Made by a program: the position numbers and the translations under genes
Notes under the pieces: model-generated
The model's database searches: none
Told to the model about the DNA's origin: nothing
The model's input: only the letters and a program-made list of their open reading frames with translations
Assembly: GCA_003132085.1 (NCBI GenBank)
Contig: PKWO01000513.1
Span: forward strand, 10,092 to 40,712
DNA from: Oxalobacteraceae bacterium
GTDB lineage: Bacteria; Pseudomonadota; Gammaproteobacteria; Burkholderiales; Burkholderiaceae_D
Reading direction: 5' to 3'
Length of the DNA: 30,621 bases
In this document: positions 7,223-13,818 of the stretch, in pieces
Position numbering within the stretch: position 1 is the stretch's first letter
Layout: the number at the start of each line of letters is the position of its first letter

Positions 7223-7663
7223 ATGAATTTGAGCAAAGCAATCAAAGTTTCTGTGGTCAGCGTAGGAGACACCGCCGCGCAGACCGAACTCGATACCAGC
7301 GTGGTTGATATGCAGGGATTCGAGGGTGTTATGTTCGTGGCCGTCACCGGAGACGTGACGGCCTCTAGCGTACTGACCCTGACCGCGAAGGGCAACACCG
7401 CGAACAGCACCAGCAGCCCGGCCCCGGTTACGCAAAAAGCAACCGCCGCCGTCACCGCTGGCGCGTCTGACAGTGATAACAAGGTGTTGATGGTGGACGT
7501 TTACAAGCCCGTCATGCGCTACATTTTCGCAGCCCTGACCCGAACCGCCGCGAATGCCGTTATTGGCCCGATCATAGCCATCCAATATGGCGCTGGCCTC
7601 AAGCCCACGACCCAAGACGCAACTGTCATTGCTTCGGCCTTCGGCCTTGGCGTAGCGGCTTAA
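7223..7663 (+). CDS. Probable head-associated structural protein (146 aa)
   Basis: Found directly after the capsid gene with an AAAGGGAAAATC ribosome site before the ATG at 7223. The sequence is low-complexity, Ala/Thr/Val-rich and beta-like: MNLSKAIKVSVVSVGDTAA, a GFEGVMFVAVTGDVTASS strand region, an acidic ASDSDNKVLMVDVYKP segment, and RYIFAALTRTAANAVIGP near the C-terminus. Such small beta proteins next to the capsid gene are often decoration or head-surface proteins. I do not recognise a specific family; the assignment rests on position and composition. Confidence 0.75.
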   Translation: MNLSKAIKVSVVSVGDTAAQTELDTSVVDMQGFEGVMFVAVTGDVTASSVLTLTAKGNTANSTSSPAPVTQKATAAVTAGASDSDNKVLMVDVYKPVMRYIFAALTRTAANAVIGPIIAIQYGAGLKPTTQDATVIASAFGLGVAA

Positions 7664-7670
7664 TCACAAC

Positions 7671-7690
7671 GGGGAGGCTACGGCTTCCCC
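7671..7690 (+). promoter_or_regulatory. Intergenic hairpin with C(UACG)G tetraloop
   Basis: GGGGAGGC (7671-7678) pairs with GCTTCCCC (7683-7690), one G-U wobble included, closing a UACG loop (7679-7682). A C-G closed UNCG tetraloop is among the most stable small RNA hairpins. It lies between two head genes, 7 nt after a stop and about 10 nt before the next ribosome site. There is no T-run. It is the third hairpin around the capsid gene. Confidence 0.6.
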
Positions 7691-7708
7691 TAGTTGAAAG
7701 GTAAAATC

Positions 7709-8047
7709 ATGGTTGATACAACCTACAGCACAAAAGTGTACGAAAAACAGGGCGGAGACGAACTGGTGATTGCCAGCGGAGGAATTCTCAATATCGAAAC
7801 TGGAGGTGTGGTAAAAGCGAACGGCACGCAAGGCGCGGCGCTGACGACTCAACTTACGGCAATCACCATTGCCGACGCTGCGGGTACGCCAGATTATGCA
7901 TTTCAGGCGTTGACCACGACTTTGCCTTACGGCCTCGCAACAGCCGCAGAAGCCATAACATTTATGTACGTTGTGCAAAATTTGCAAGTGCGAATGGCCG
8001 AAATTGAAGCACGCATGGAGGCTCTTGGCCTCGTGATTGCGAACTGA
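7709..8047 (+). CDS. Head fibre-like protein (112 aa)
   Basis: The ATG at 7709 follows GAAAGGTAAAATC; an upstream in-frame start at 7694 would lie inside the ribosome site region. The N-terminus (TYSTKVYEKQGGDELVIASGG then ILNIETGGVVKANG) has the phrasing of the phage head fibre family (Phage_fiber_2): a conserved KVY..QGG..LVIASGG start and a Gly-rich beta repeat. The C-terminal part (VVQNLQVRMAEIEARMEALGLV) is a short coiled coil that would trimerise. A head surface fibre or decoration protein fits both position and sequence. Moderately sure. Confidence 0.8.
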   Translation: MVDTTYSTKVYEKQGGDELVIASGGILNIETGGVVKANGTQGAALTTQLTAITIADAAGTPDYAFQALTTTLPYGLATAAEAITFMYVVQNLQVRMAEIEARMEALGLVIAN

Positions 8048-8049
8048 TT

Positions 8050-8427
8050 ATGAGTTACGCATCGCGTGAAGTGGTCACCGTAACTACCGACACCAACGGT
8101 GACGCAACCGCATATTCTGGGGTCGTCACCGGCAAACTGTCGCAAATCCGCTGGGTCAAACCGGGCAGCGGCGGTATTACCGGGGCAACCTTCGCCATCA
8201 CGGCAGAGGCAACTGGTGAAACGCTGTGGGGAGAGGCATCTATCAGCGCCAGCGCCACGCGAGCGCCACGGCAAGCAACGCATACCACGGATGGGGCTGC
8301 TTCGCTGTATGCCGCTGCTGGCGTAGCCGTCAATGATAAGATCGCCCTCGCCAATGACCGGGTGAAAATCGTGGTTTCTGGCGGCGGATCGGTTTTGACC
8401 GGCACTTTCCACATCGTTCTGGAGTAA
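8050..8427 (+). CDS. Probable virion structural protein (125 aa), unknown family
   Basis: The ATG at 8050 is 2 nt after the upstream stop, so the genes are probably co-translated. The product is beta-rich with Thr/Ala/Gly content: SREVVTVTTDTNGDATAYSG, KLSQIRWVKPGSGGITGATF, and an end DRVKIVVSGGGSVLTGTFHI. The pattern of alternating hydrophobic residues suggests a small beta-sandwich, as in minor head or decoration proteins. I recognise no family with certainty. Confidence 0.75.
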   Translation: MSYASREVVTVTTDTNGDATAYSGVVTGKLSQIRWVKPGSGGITGATFAITAEATGETLWGEASISASATRAPRQATHTTDGAASLYAAAGVAVNDKIALANDRVKIVVSGGGSVLTGTFHIVLE

Positions 8428-8430
8428 ATC

Positions 8431-8634
8431 ATGCGCGTAAAAATGCTCAGTTGTGAATGCGGCCCTGATGGGAATTTTGCCATTGGGGAGCATCGAGACG
8501 TTGCCGATGATCATGGTAGACAGTTGATCGCCGGAAATCACGCCGTCATGGTCACGCCAGAAACCGCCATTATCTCGCCGGAAGAGACTGCTGTATTGGA
8601 TGCGCCAGAAACTCGCGGACGCAAGCGCAAATAA
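8431..8634 (+). CDS. Small conserved-type head module protein (67 aa)
   Basis: The GGAG that ends the upstream gene (8421-8424) serves as ribosome site for the ATG at 8431. The peptide starts MRVKMLSCECGPDGNFAIG, contains HRDVADDHGRQLIAGNHAVM and ends with the basic RGRKRK. Small proteins of this shape, with a V.D..G..L...G.A strip and a basic tail, are common just before the head-tail connector in HK97-like phages; their job is unknown. The stop overlaps the next start (TAATG). Confidence 0.75.
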   Translation: MRVKMLSCECGPDGNFAIGEHRDVADDHGRQLIAGNHAVMVTPETAIISPEETAVLDAPETRGRKRK

Positions 8635-9587
8635 TGTCGTCTCTTGTCCTATATTCCGCACCGGCAGAGGAACCGCTGACCGTCGCGCAGGTTTGCGCCC
8701 AAGCGAGAATTGACAGCTCCAATCAAGAGCCTCCTCCGGGCGTAATCACGGCGGCGCTGCCCAGTACGCCAGTTGCCGGTAATTTGAGCGCCGGAGCATA
8801 TCGCTATGTGGGTGTATTCCGCAGCGCAACTGGGCATACGCAGGCCGGTACAGTATCGGCAGCGGTAACGGTAGCAGTTCCAGCCACGAACGGCAAAATA
8901 GCCCTTTCCGCGCTTCCTTCGGGCGGATCGCTGATTACTTACTTGGACATTTATCGAACGGCTGCGAATGGAACGGCTTATCTGTTCCTGGTTTCGCTTT
9001 CCAACGGCACGACGAGCTACACGGACAATATCGCGGATTCGGCATTGGGGGTTGGCGCACCAACTACGAACACGACAGACGATTGGTATATCTCCATGCT
9101 GATTAAATCGGCACGGATGGCTGCCGAGGGGATTACTAATCGGGCGCTTGTTACGCAGACATGGGATTACGTGCTTGATCGTTTTCCGGGATGGGGACAA
9201 TACATTCCTTTGCCGACGCTGCAATCAATCGTATCCATCACCTATGTCGACACGAACGGGGCCACACAGACTCTTGACCCATCGCAATACCTTGTTGATG
9301 CCAGAAGCGAGCCGGGAAGAATTGAGCCAGCGTTCGGCCTTGTCTGGCCCATAACTCGCTGGCAGATGAACGCCGTGACGATTCGGTTTACCTGTGGTTA
9401 CGGCACGGCCTCAGATGTTCCAGACGGCATTAAAAATTGGATGCTGATGAGGATTAAAACGCTTTGGGATAACCGCTCAGAAATCAGTGTCGACACGCGC
9501 ATCACGATGGTTGAATTGCCGCCTGAATTCGTTGATGGCCTGCTGAACGATTATGCGTGCGATAGTTTTTGCTGGGCGCTGGAATGA
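8634..9587 (+). CDS. Head-tail connector (gp6 / phiE125 gp8-like) with an inserted beta domain (317 aa)
   Basis: The connector forms a ring below the portal. The N-terminus (residues 1-32, with EEPLTVAQVCAQARID) and the part from about 148 (DDWYISMLIKSARMAAEGIT, RALVTQTWDYVLDRFP, PLPTLQSIVSITYVDTNGA, then NAVTIRFTCGYG and a helical end) match the phiE125 gp8/HK97 gp6-type connector. That family is normally about 190-200 residues and continuous across this point. Here about 115 extra residues interrupt it between the first and second helices. The insert contains AGAYRYVGVFRSATG, SGGSLITYLDIYRTAANGTA and NGTTSYTDNIADSALG, an Ig/FN3-like beta pattern common in phage tail proteins. The reading frame is intact. 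Confidence 0.88.
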   Translation: MSSLVLYSAPAEEPLTVAQVCAQARIDSSNQEPPPGVITAALPSTPVAGNLSAGAYRYVGVFRSATGHTQAGTVSAAVTVAVPATNGKIALSALPSGGSLITYLDIYRTAANGTAYLFLVSLSNGTTSYTDNIADSALGVGAPTTNTTDDWYISMLIKSARMAAEGITNRALVTQTWDYVLDRFPGWGQYIPLPTLQSIVSITYVDTNGATQTLDPSQYLVDARSEPGRIEPAFGLVWPITRWQMNAVTIRFTCGYGTASDVPDGIKNWMLMRIKTLWDNRSEISVDTRITMVELPPEFVDGLLNDYACDSFCWALE

Positions 9588-9922
9588 GCGCCAGACCACT
9601 CGACCGGCGCATCGTAATCGAAATGCCGGTTGCCGCTGTTGACCCGGATTACGGCACGCAAGTGATTTCTTGGACGCCGTTGGCGACGATCTGGGCAAAC
9701 GTGCTTGATGACGCGCCGGGTCAAAACGAGGAATTGAAGCAAAATCTCGTTATTTCAAAGCGGCGCGGGAATGTGCGGTATCGGTATCGCACCGATGTTA
9801 CCAGCGCGATGAGGTTCAGGGTGCCGGGGCCGGTTGAGCGCATTTTGCAAATTGTTTCACCTCCTGCCGAAATCGGACGCCACGAATTCAGCGAGGTTAA
9901 AACGGAGGAAATATCGTCGTGA
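9584..9922 (+). CDS. Head closure / head-tail joining protein (112 aa)
   Basis: Start at ATG 9584 (ATGA overlap with the connector gene). The sequence RPLDRRIVIEMPVAAVDPDYG, QVISWTPLATIWANV, and a central ISKRRGNVRYRYRTDVT with MRFRVPGPVERILQIVSPPA match the SPP1 gp16-like head-tail joining family (Phage_H_T_join): short beta-barrel proteins that plug the connector. Length and gene order are canonical. The next gene's GTG overlaps its stop. Confidence 0.9.
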   Translation: MSARPLDRRIVIEMPVAAVDPDYGTQVISWTPLATIWANVLDDAPGQNEELKQNLVISKRRGNVRYRYRTDVTSAMRFRVPGPVERILQIVSPPAEIGRHEFSEVKTEEISS

Positions 9923-10413
9923 GCGATGTACATGTCAAGGGACTCGCCGAACTACAGAAATTCCTCGACCAATTACCGGCAAAGATGGAAAAAAATGTCG
10001 TTCGCGGATCACTCCGCGCTGGCATGAAAGAAATCCTACCCGTTGCGAAACAGAATTGCTCAAAAGTTTCCGGCCTGCTGGCCGATGGTTTGAAACTCAG
10101 CACCAGCAGCCGGGGCGGGAAAGTTACCGCCAGCATCAAGGCAAAAGGCAAGCATGGATTCATTGCGCCATGGGTCGAGTACGGAACCAAGGCGCACAAC
10201 ATCGCGGCCAAGAAAAACGGGTTTCTTTCGTTTGGCGGAATCTTTGCAAAGTCGGTAGATCATCCGGGCGCAAAGCCTCACCCGTTCCTCCGCCCCGCGC
10301 TTGACCAGCAAGCCCAATCTGCTGTTATTGCGGCGGCGGAATATATGAAGAATCGGCTGGCGACAAAGGAAGGTTTGGACACTTCGGATATTGAAATAGG
10401 GGTAGACGAATGA
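9919..10413 (+). CDS. HK97 gp10-like tail completion / neck protein (164 aa)
   Basis: Start is GTG at 9919 overlapping the previous stop, with CGGAGG at 9903-9908. The motif set (VKGLAELQKFLDQLPAKME, LRAGMKEILPVAKQNC, APWVEYGTKAHNI and HPGAKPHPFLRPALD) is characteristic of the HK97 gp10-like family, which sits at the neck between head closure and the tail terminator. Length is normal. The homing-type endonuclease gene follows, separating it from its usual downstream partner. Confidence 0.93.
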   Translation: MSDVHVKGLAELQKFLDQLPAKMEKNVVRGSLRAGMKEILPVAKQNCSKVSGLLADGLKLSTSSRGGKVTASIKAKGKHGFIAPWVEYGTKAHNIAAKKNGFLSFGGIFAKSVDHPGAKPHPFLRPALDQQAQSAVIAAAEYMKNRLATKEGLDTSDIEIGVDE

Positions 10414-10428
10414 GTGGGGTTTTAAGAG

Positions 10429-10472
10429 TATAATTAACGAAGCCGCAAAGTGCTTCAACACGACGCGGCTTC
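10429..10472 (+). promoter_or_regulatory. Possible -10 box and hairpin upstream of the HNH gene
   Basis: TATAAT at 10429-10434 is a perfect -10, but no good -35 lies 16-18 bp upstream (TTGAAA at 10391 is too far), so promoter activity is uncertain. Just downstream GAAGCCGC (10439-10446) and GCGGCTTC (10465-10472) form a perfect 8-bp stem with an 18-nt loop and no T-run. This 127-bp intergenic gap is AT-rich compared with the flanking head genes and appears to have come in with the endonuclease gene. Confidence 0.4.
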
Positions 10473-10508
10473 TAACCAAAACACCAATCTTTTAGGGAGA
10501 TCAGGGCA

Positions 10509-10544
10509 ATGGCTGACCGAATTATAGCATTACAATTATCATGA
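10509..10544 (+). CDS. Possible 11-residue leader peptide
   Basis: An ATG at 10509 preceded by AGGGAGATCAGGGC opens an 11-codon frame (MADRIIALQLS) whose TGA overlaps the ATG of the HNH gene in ATGA. The HNH gene has no ribosome site of its own nearby other than this one, so the leader would couple its translation. It may be a relic of the N-terminus of an interrupted gene, or simply chance. Confidence 0.4.
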   Translation: MADRIIALQLS

Positions 10545-11269
10545 GCAGCGTGCCGACGTGGCATTCAAAGCTGAAGTCAGAAGCGAAGGCGCTCGGGCAG
10601 ATACGATTCAAAAGCGATAATCCATGTAAGCACGGACACGTTGGAGAATGGTATGTGAGAGACGGTCGGTGCGTTGAGTGTGAACGCATAAATAAGAAGG
10701 TAAAAGCTGCAACAGAGAATGGTAAAGCGTCGGCGGATGCTCGTGTGAAACGTTATCGCACCAAGCACGCTGAGGAATTGAAACTTCGCGCCAAGACGCC
10801 GGAGAACAGAGCGAAGAACACGAAAAGACAGGCAGAATGGGGTCGCAAGAATCCAGACAAACGTAAGGCGTACGTAGAAAGATACGAAAGAAAAGACCCG
10901 GAGAGATACAAGTTAATCAGAAAGGTCGCGGAGCAAAAGCGCCGTCAAAATAATCCGCTTATTAAGATTTCCGCCATGACGCGCCTTGTCGTATGGAATT
11001 CGCTTACCAGAAAGAATTGCAAGAAGTTAAAAAGAACAAGTGAAATACTAGGATGTAGCATTGAGTTTTTTAAATCCCACATTGAGCGCCAGTTCACGAG
11101 GGGGATGAGTTGGGAAAATAGAAAAGACTGGCATATAGATCACATCATCCCGTTGTCGAGCGCAAAGACGGAAGAGGAAGTAATCGCTCTGAACCATTTC
11201 ACAAATCTTCGCCCGATGTTTGCAACAGACAATCGCAAAAAGGGCGATAAGGTCACGCACTTAATTTAA
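10541..11269 (+). CDS. HNH homing-type endonuclease, free-standing (242 aa)
   Basis: N-terminal zinc module with NPCKHGHVGEWY and DGRCVECER (residues about 27-50). A long basic helical region follows with repeated NPDKRK / DPERYK phrases, typical of DNA-contact repeats in phage HNH proteins. The C-terminal nuclease has the core WHIDHIIPLSSAKTEEE, LNHFTNLRP and DNRKKGDK. It is Lys/Arg-rich, uses AGA codons often and is visibly more AT-rich than neighbouring genes, signs of recent transfer. Both flanking neck genes are complete, so it is a free-standing insertion rather than an intron-borne enzyme. It would cut cognate DNA lacking the insertion (family knowledge). Confidence 0.9.
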   Translation: MSSVPTWHSKLKSEAKALGQIRFKSDNPCKHGHVGEWYVRDGRCVECERINKKVKAATENGKASADARVKRYRTKHAEELKLRAKTPENRAKNTKRQAEWGRKNPDKRKAYVERYERKDPERYKLIRKVAEQKRRQNNPLIKISAMTRLVVWNSLTRKNCKKLKRTSEILGCSIEFFKSHIERQFTRGMSWENRKDWHIDHIIPLSSAKTEEEVIALNHFTNLRPMFATDNRKKGDKVTHLI

Positions 11270-11279
11270 GGAAAAATAT

Positions 11280-11711
11280 ATGTCCGGTGTGGCCGTGATT
11301 AGATTTCTTCTCGCCAATGCAACTGCGGTGACAGCGATAATTCCCGCATCGCGCATCATGGCCGGTGACCTGCCGCTAAATACCGTCCTGCCTGCAATAT
11401 CAATCACGCAGATTTCGAGCGTCCCGACGAATTTCATCCGGGCGCAAGAAGCCAACAAGATGCACTCCGACCGCGTGCAGGTTTCCGCGCTATTTAAAGG
11501 CCCTGAAGGCTCACCACCTGGCACGGGATACCCAGGAGTCCGGGCGATGATGAAGATCATCTTGGCAGCATGTCCTAATCAGCGAGGGACGGTTAATTCT
11601 GTTGTGGTGGACAGTGTCATGGCAGACATGGAAGGCCCGGATTTGCAGGACGCAGACACCGCGCTGTATAGCTGTTCAAGAGATTTTATCGTGAAGTGGA
11701 TTGGAGCGTAA
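11280..11711 (+). CDS. DUF3168-like tail terminator / tail completion protein (143 aa)
   Basis: The ATG at 11280 follows AAGGAAAA. The start MSGVAVIRFLLANATAVTAIIPA with IMAGDLPLNTVLPAISITQ is the usual opening of DUF3168-type proteins (helix, then a strand with LP.I.....). Later RVQVSALFKG and RDFIVKWIGA at the end also fit. These proteins cap the tail tube and link it to the neck. In canonical order this gene directly follows the gp10-like gene; here the HNH gene lies between them. Confidence 0.85.
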   Translation: MSGVAVIRFLLANATAVTAIIPASRIMAGDLPLNTVLPAISITQISSVPTNFIRAQEANKMHSDRVQVSALFKGPEGSPPGTGYPGVRAMMKIILAACPNQRGTVNSVVVDSVMADMEGPDLQDADTALYSCSRDFIVKWIGA

Positions 11712-12347
11712 ATGACAACAAGATGGCAAGTACCACCTGATTTATTCGCAGGCAAAACCGTGGCAATACTCGGATCAGGCCCGTCGATGACGAAGGAAAT
11801 CGCAGACGCTGTGCAACATCTACCGCGCATCTGTGCACGGTACGGATGTACCTTTGCCCTTGACGCAGACATGGTTGTGGCCGTTGACGACTACCCGAAT
11901 ATAGGCAATCCAATACCGGGAACTGATGGGCCGGATACTGGCTTCTGGCCGTATGCTCTCGAGAATTTCCCCGGCCTCAAGATTACAGCCAGCGAGTCTG
12001 AAAACTTGCCGCCGGAAGTCATGTTTTTTTGGCACCGATGGGAATTGGTAACGGTTTCGACTGTGCCAAGCCACATCGTCGAGTTTCGCAACAATTACAT
12101 GAGCGCGATTCACGTTGCCGAACAGGGTGGGGCGAAGAAGATTCTGCTGCTTGGACTTGACCCAGAACTTTACGATTCGAAGTACGGCATTTTCCTGACT
12201 GCCGGAATCAAGCAACTCACCGCAGAATTGCAGGCGAAGAGTATCGAAGTCGAGCGTATCCAAACATTGGAGGACGCGCAGAAGTATGCGCCACCATTAC
12301 CCGGCGAAAGCCGACCCACTGCCACTGATGACAGTGGTTCTCTTTAG
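11712..12347 (+). CDS. Rossmann-like protein of unknown function in the tail module (211 aa)
   Basis: The gene begins immediately after the upstream TAA. Its N-terminus WQVPPDLFAGKTVAILGSGP then SMTKE contains a GxGxS loop after a beta strand, followed by a second strand ADMVVAVDDYPN. Later KKILLLGLDPELYDSK gives another strand and a DPE segment. Similar proteins occur in other proviruses without an assigned function and look like DUF115/MAF-type Rossmann folds, so nucleotide or nucleotide-sugar binding is a possibility, not a conclusion. It has no obvious structural signature and may be an accessory (moron) gene placed between tail terminator and tube genes. Confidence 0.75.
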   Translation: MTTRWQVPPDLFAGKTVAILGSGPSMTKEIADAVQHLPRICARYGCTFALDADMVVAVDDYPNIGNPIPGTDGPDTGFWPYALENFPGLKITASESENLPPEVMFFWHRWELVTVSTVPSHIVEFRNNYMSAIHVAEQGGAKKILLLGLDPELYDSKYGIFLTAGIKQLTAELQAKSIEVERIQTLEDAQKYAPPLPGESRPTATDDSGSL

Positions 12348-12367
12348 CAAACTGAAAGGAATTAATC

Positions 12368-12835
12368 ATGGCAGCTCATATCGGCGTGGCAACGTATACA
12401 GGTAATATTTATTCAATCAGTGCCACCATTCCGGCAAGTTACGATTCTGCCGGTTACGGGACTTCATCCGGTCTGGTCTTTTCGGTCATCGGTGAGGTGA
12501 GCGACTTCCCTGCCTACGGCCCAAAAGCCGCAGTCGGCAAGTTTAATCCGATCAACGGCGCTATCGAGAAATTTAAAGGCGTCCCCGACTATGGTAGCGG
12601 CAACCTCGTTTGCGCAGATGTGCCATCTGACGCTGGCCAGGTGATCCTGAAAGCAGCATCGATTTCAGCGAATGGCCACTACTCGATGAAGGTCACTTCG
12701 CCTGATGGTGAAATTGATTATCTCGACGTGATCGTTGCCAGTTGGGAACTGTCAGCGCAAAAGGAAAACACTCCGAAAACGCGCACTGCATCTATCGAGG
12801 TTTGCCGTGCCGTGGTCAACGTGCCCGCAGCTTAA
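12368..12835 (+). CDS. Major tail tube protein, copy 1 (155 aa)
   Basis: Tube proteins stack as hexameric rings on the tape measure. The product (MAAHIGVATYTGNIYSISA, FSVIGEVSDFPAYGP, GKFNPINGAIEKFKGVPDYG, HYSMKVTSPDGEIDYLDVIV) has the beta-sandwich pattern, length and gene position expected, immediately before the G/GT-like genes. The D-G-E-I-D segment and the start-to-end length resemble other short siphovirus tube proteins. It has its own TGAAAGGAA ribosome site. A near-identical paralogue follows 27 bp later. Confidence 0.85.
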   Translation: MAAHIGVATYTGNIYSISATIPASYDSAGYGTSSGLVFSVIGEVSDFPAYGPKAAVGKFNPINGAIEKFKGVPDYGSGNLVCADVPSDAGQVILKAASISANGHYSMKVTSPDGEIDYLDVIVASWELSAQKENTPKTRTASIEVCRAVVNVPAA

Positions 12836-12862
12836 TCACAACCAATTTGAAAGGAAATCATC

Positions 12863-13327
12863 ATGGCAGCACATGTTGGCACGGCCACATATACAGGAAA
12901 TATTTACAGCATCAGCGCGGCACTTCCTGCTGCCTATGACGCCACCAGTTACGCCGTTACAAGCGTCGTGGCATTTACGGTGATCGGCGAAGTGTCGGAT
13001 TTTCCGGCATACGGCGCTAAGGCATCAGTGGGCAAGTTTAATCCCATTAATGGGGCAATTGAGAAATTCAAGGGCGTGCCTGACTATGGCAGCGGCAATC
13101 TCGTGTTTGCCGATGTTCCTGGTGACGCAGGGCAAATCATTGTGAAAGCAGCCGCACTTTCTCCAAACGCGCACTACTCGATGAAAGTCACCAGCCCAGA
13201 CGGTGAAATCGACTTCCTTGACGTGATCGTCGGTTCCTACGAGCTGGCCGCACAGAAGGAAAACACGCCAAAAACTCGGACGTGTGCAATTGAAGTCTGC
13301 CGTGCTCCGGTAAACGTTGCAGCTTAA
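12863..13327 (+). CDS. Major tail tube protein, copy 2 (154 aa)
   Basis: Collinear with copy 1 over its whole length; by eye about 120 of 154 residues are identical, with FNPINGAIEKFKGVPDYGSG and SMKVTSPDGEID unchanged. Differences cluster at residues 20-39 (the SATIPASYDSAGYGT region of copy 1). Codons differ widely at third positions, so the duplication is old and both copies have been under purifying selection. It has the same TTGAAAGGAA ribosome site, implying both are expressed well. A strong terminator follows. Confidence 0.85.
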   Translation: MAAHVGTATYTGNIYSISAALPAAYDATSYAVTSVVAFTVIGEVSDFPAYGAKASVGKFNPINGAIEKFKGVPDYGSGNLVFADVPGDAGQIIVKAAALSPNAHYSMKVTSPDGEIDFLDVIVGSYELAAQKENTPKTRTCAIEVCRAPVNVAA

Positions 13328-13340
13328 CTTTTTGGCTACG

Positions 13341-13397
13341 GCCCGGGGACGCGCCTCTTTGCGGGGCGCTATCCGGGTGTCGGGCTTTCTTTTTTCT
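13341..13397 (+). terminator. Terminator after the tube genes
   Basis: GCCCG (13341-13345) pairs with CGGGC (13381-13385). Inside, CGGGGA-type and GCGCC/GGCGC pairings form a long branched or extended GC stem, followed by TTTCTTTTTTCTC. Its place after the most abundant tail protein genes would reduce expression of the downstream chaperone and tape measure genes relative to tube. Confidence 0.75.
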
Positions 13398-13422
13398 CAA
13401 CTCCCGCAAAGGACTAATTACC

Positions 13423-13818
13423 ATGGCATTTGATCTCTCTAAATTTGAACTTGAAGAAACTGCTGTATTGACCGTGCAGAACGCGAAAGGCGACGACGAC
13501 CTGATTGGCGCTGACGGCAAAAACCCGGTAACCATCACACTGTACGGCAGCGGCTCTCGGCAAATGGTCAAGGCACAACACAAGGCAGGGCAACAGGCTC
13601 AGTTGCGGATGCAGGGCTTGATGCGCGGCAAGATCGACAAGAAAAGCGGCGAAACCGCAGATGCGGAACTCGCGGAAAAGCTCACCGCTTGCACCAAGGA
13701 GATCGGCAATTTCCCTATTCCTGCTGCTGACCTGTACGCAAATCCAAAGTTGGGCTACATCACCCGGCAAGTAGTCAAATTTCTTGACGACGATGCAAAT
13801 TTTTCCAGCGCTGCCTAA
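13423..13818 (+). CDS. Tail assembly chaperone, gpG-like (131 aa)
   Basis: Located just before the tape measure in the position of lambda G. The protein is acidic and soluble: MAFDLSKFELEETAVLTVQN, an AKGDDDLIGADGKNPVTITL beta region, a basic helix KAQHKAGQQAQLRMQGLM, then helices ending in QVVKFLDDDANFSSAA. Start at ATG 13423 after a GCAAAGGA-type ribosome site. Near its 3' end lies the slippery heptamer A-AAT-TTT, allowing a -1 shift into the next frame. It probably coats the tape measure during tail assembly, as in lambda. Confidence 0.85.
   Translation: MAFDLSKFELEETAVLTVQNAKGDDDLIGADGKNPVTITLYGSGSRQMVKAQHKAGQQAQLRMQGLMRGKIDKKSGETADAELAEKLTACTKEIGNFPIPAADLYANPKLGYITRQVVKFLDDDANFSSAA
13797..13803 (+). 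promoter_or_regulatory. Predicted -1 ribosomal frameshift site (A AAT TTT)
   Basis: In the gpG-like frame the codons read GCA AAT TTT, so the heptamer A AAT TTT (13797-13803) fits the X-XXY-YYZ rule exactly. The -1 frame is open from 13788 to 14264, right through the site, and starts after a TGA at 13785-13787. Slippage gives a fusion of 127 + 153 = 280 residues, close to lambda gpG-T in design and size. Confidence 0.8.

Noticed and set aside
5217..8661. Long minus-strand open frames within 5217-5933, 6520-7200 and 7927-8661
   Set aside because: They lie opposite well-supported head genes, have no ribosome sites, and read as Arg/His/Gly-rich shadows of high-GC codons.
10414..11279. Group I intron or intein carrying the HNH gene
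   Set aside because: Both flanking neck genes have complete ends and starts, and no intron core or split reading frame is seen.
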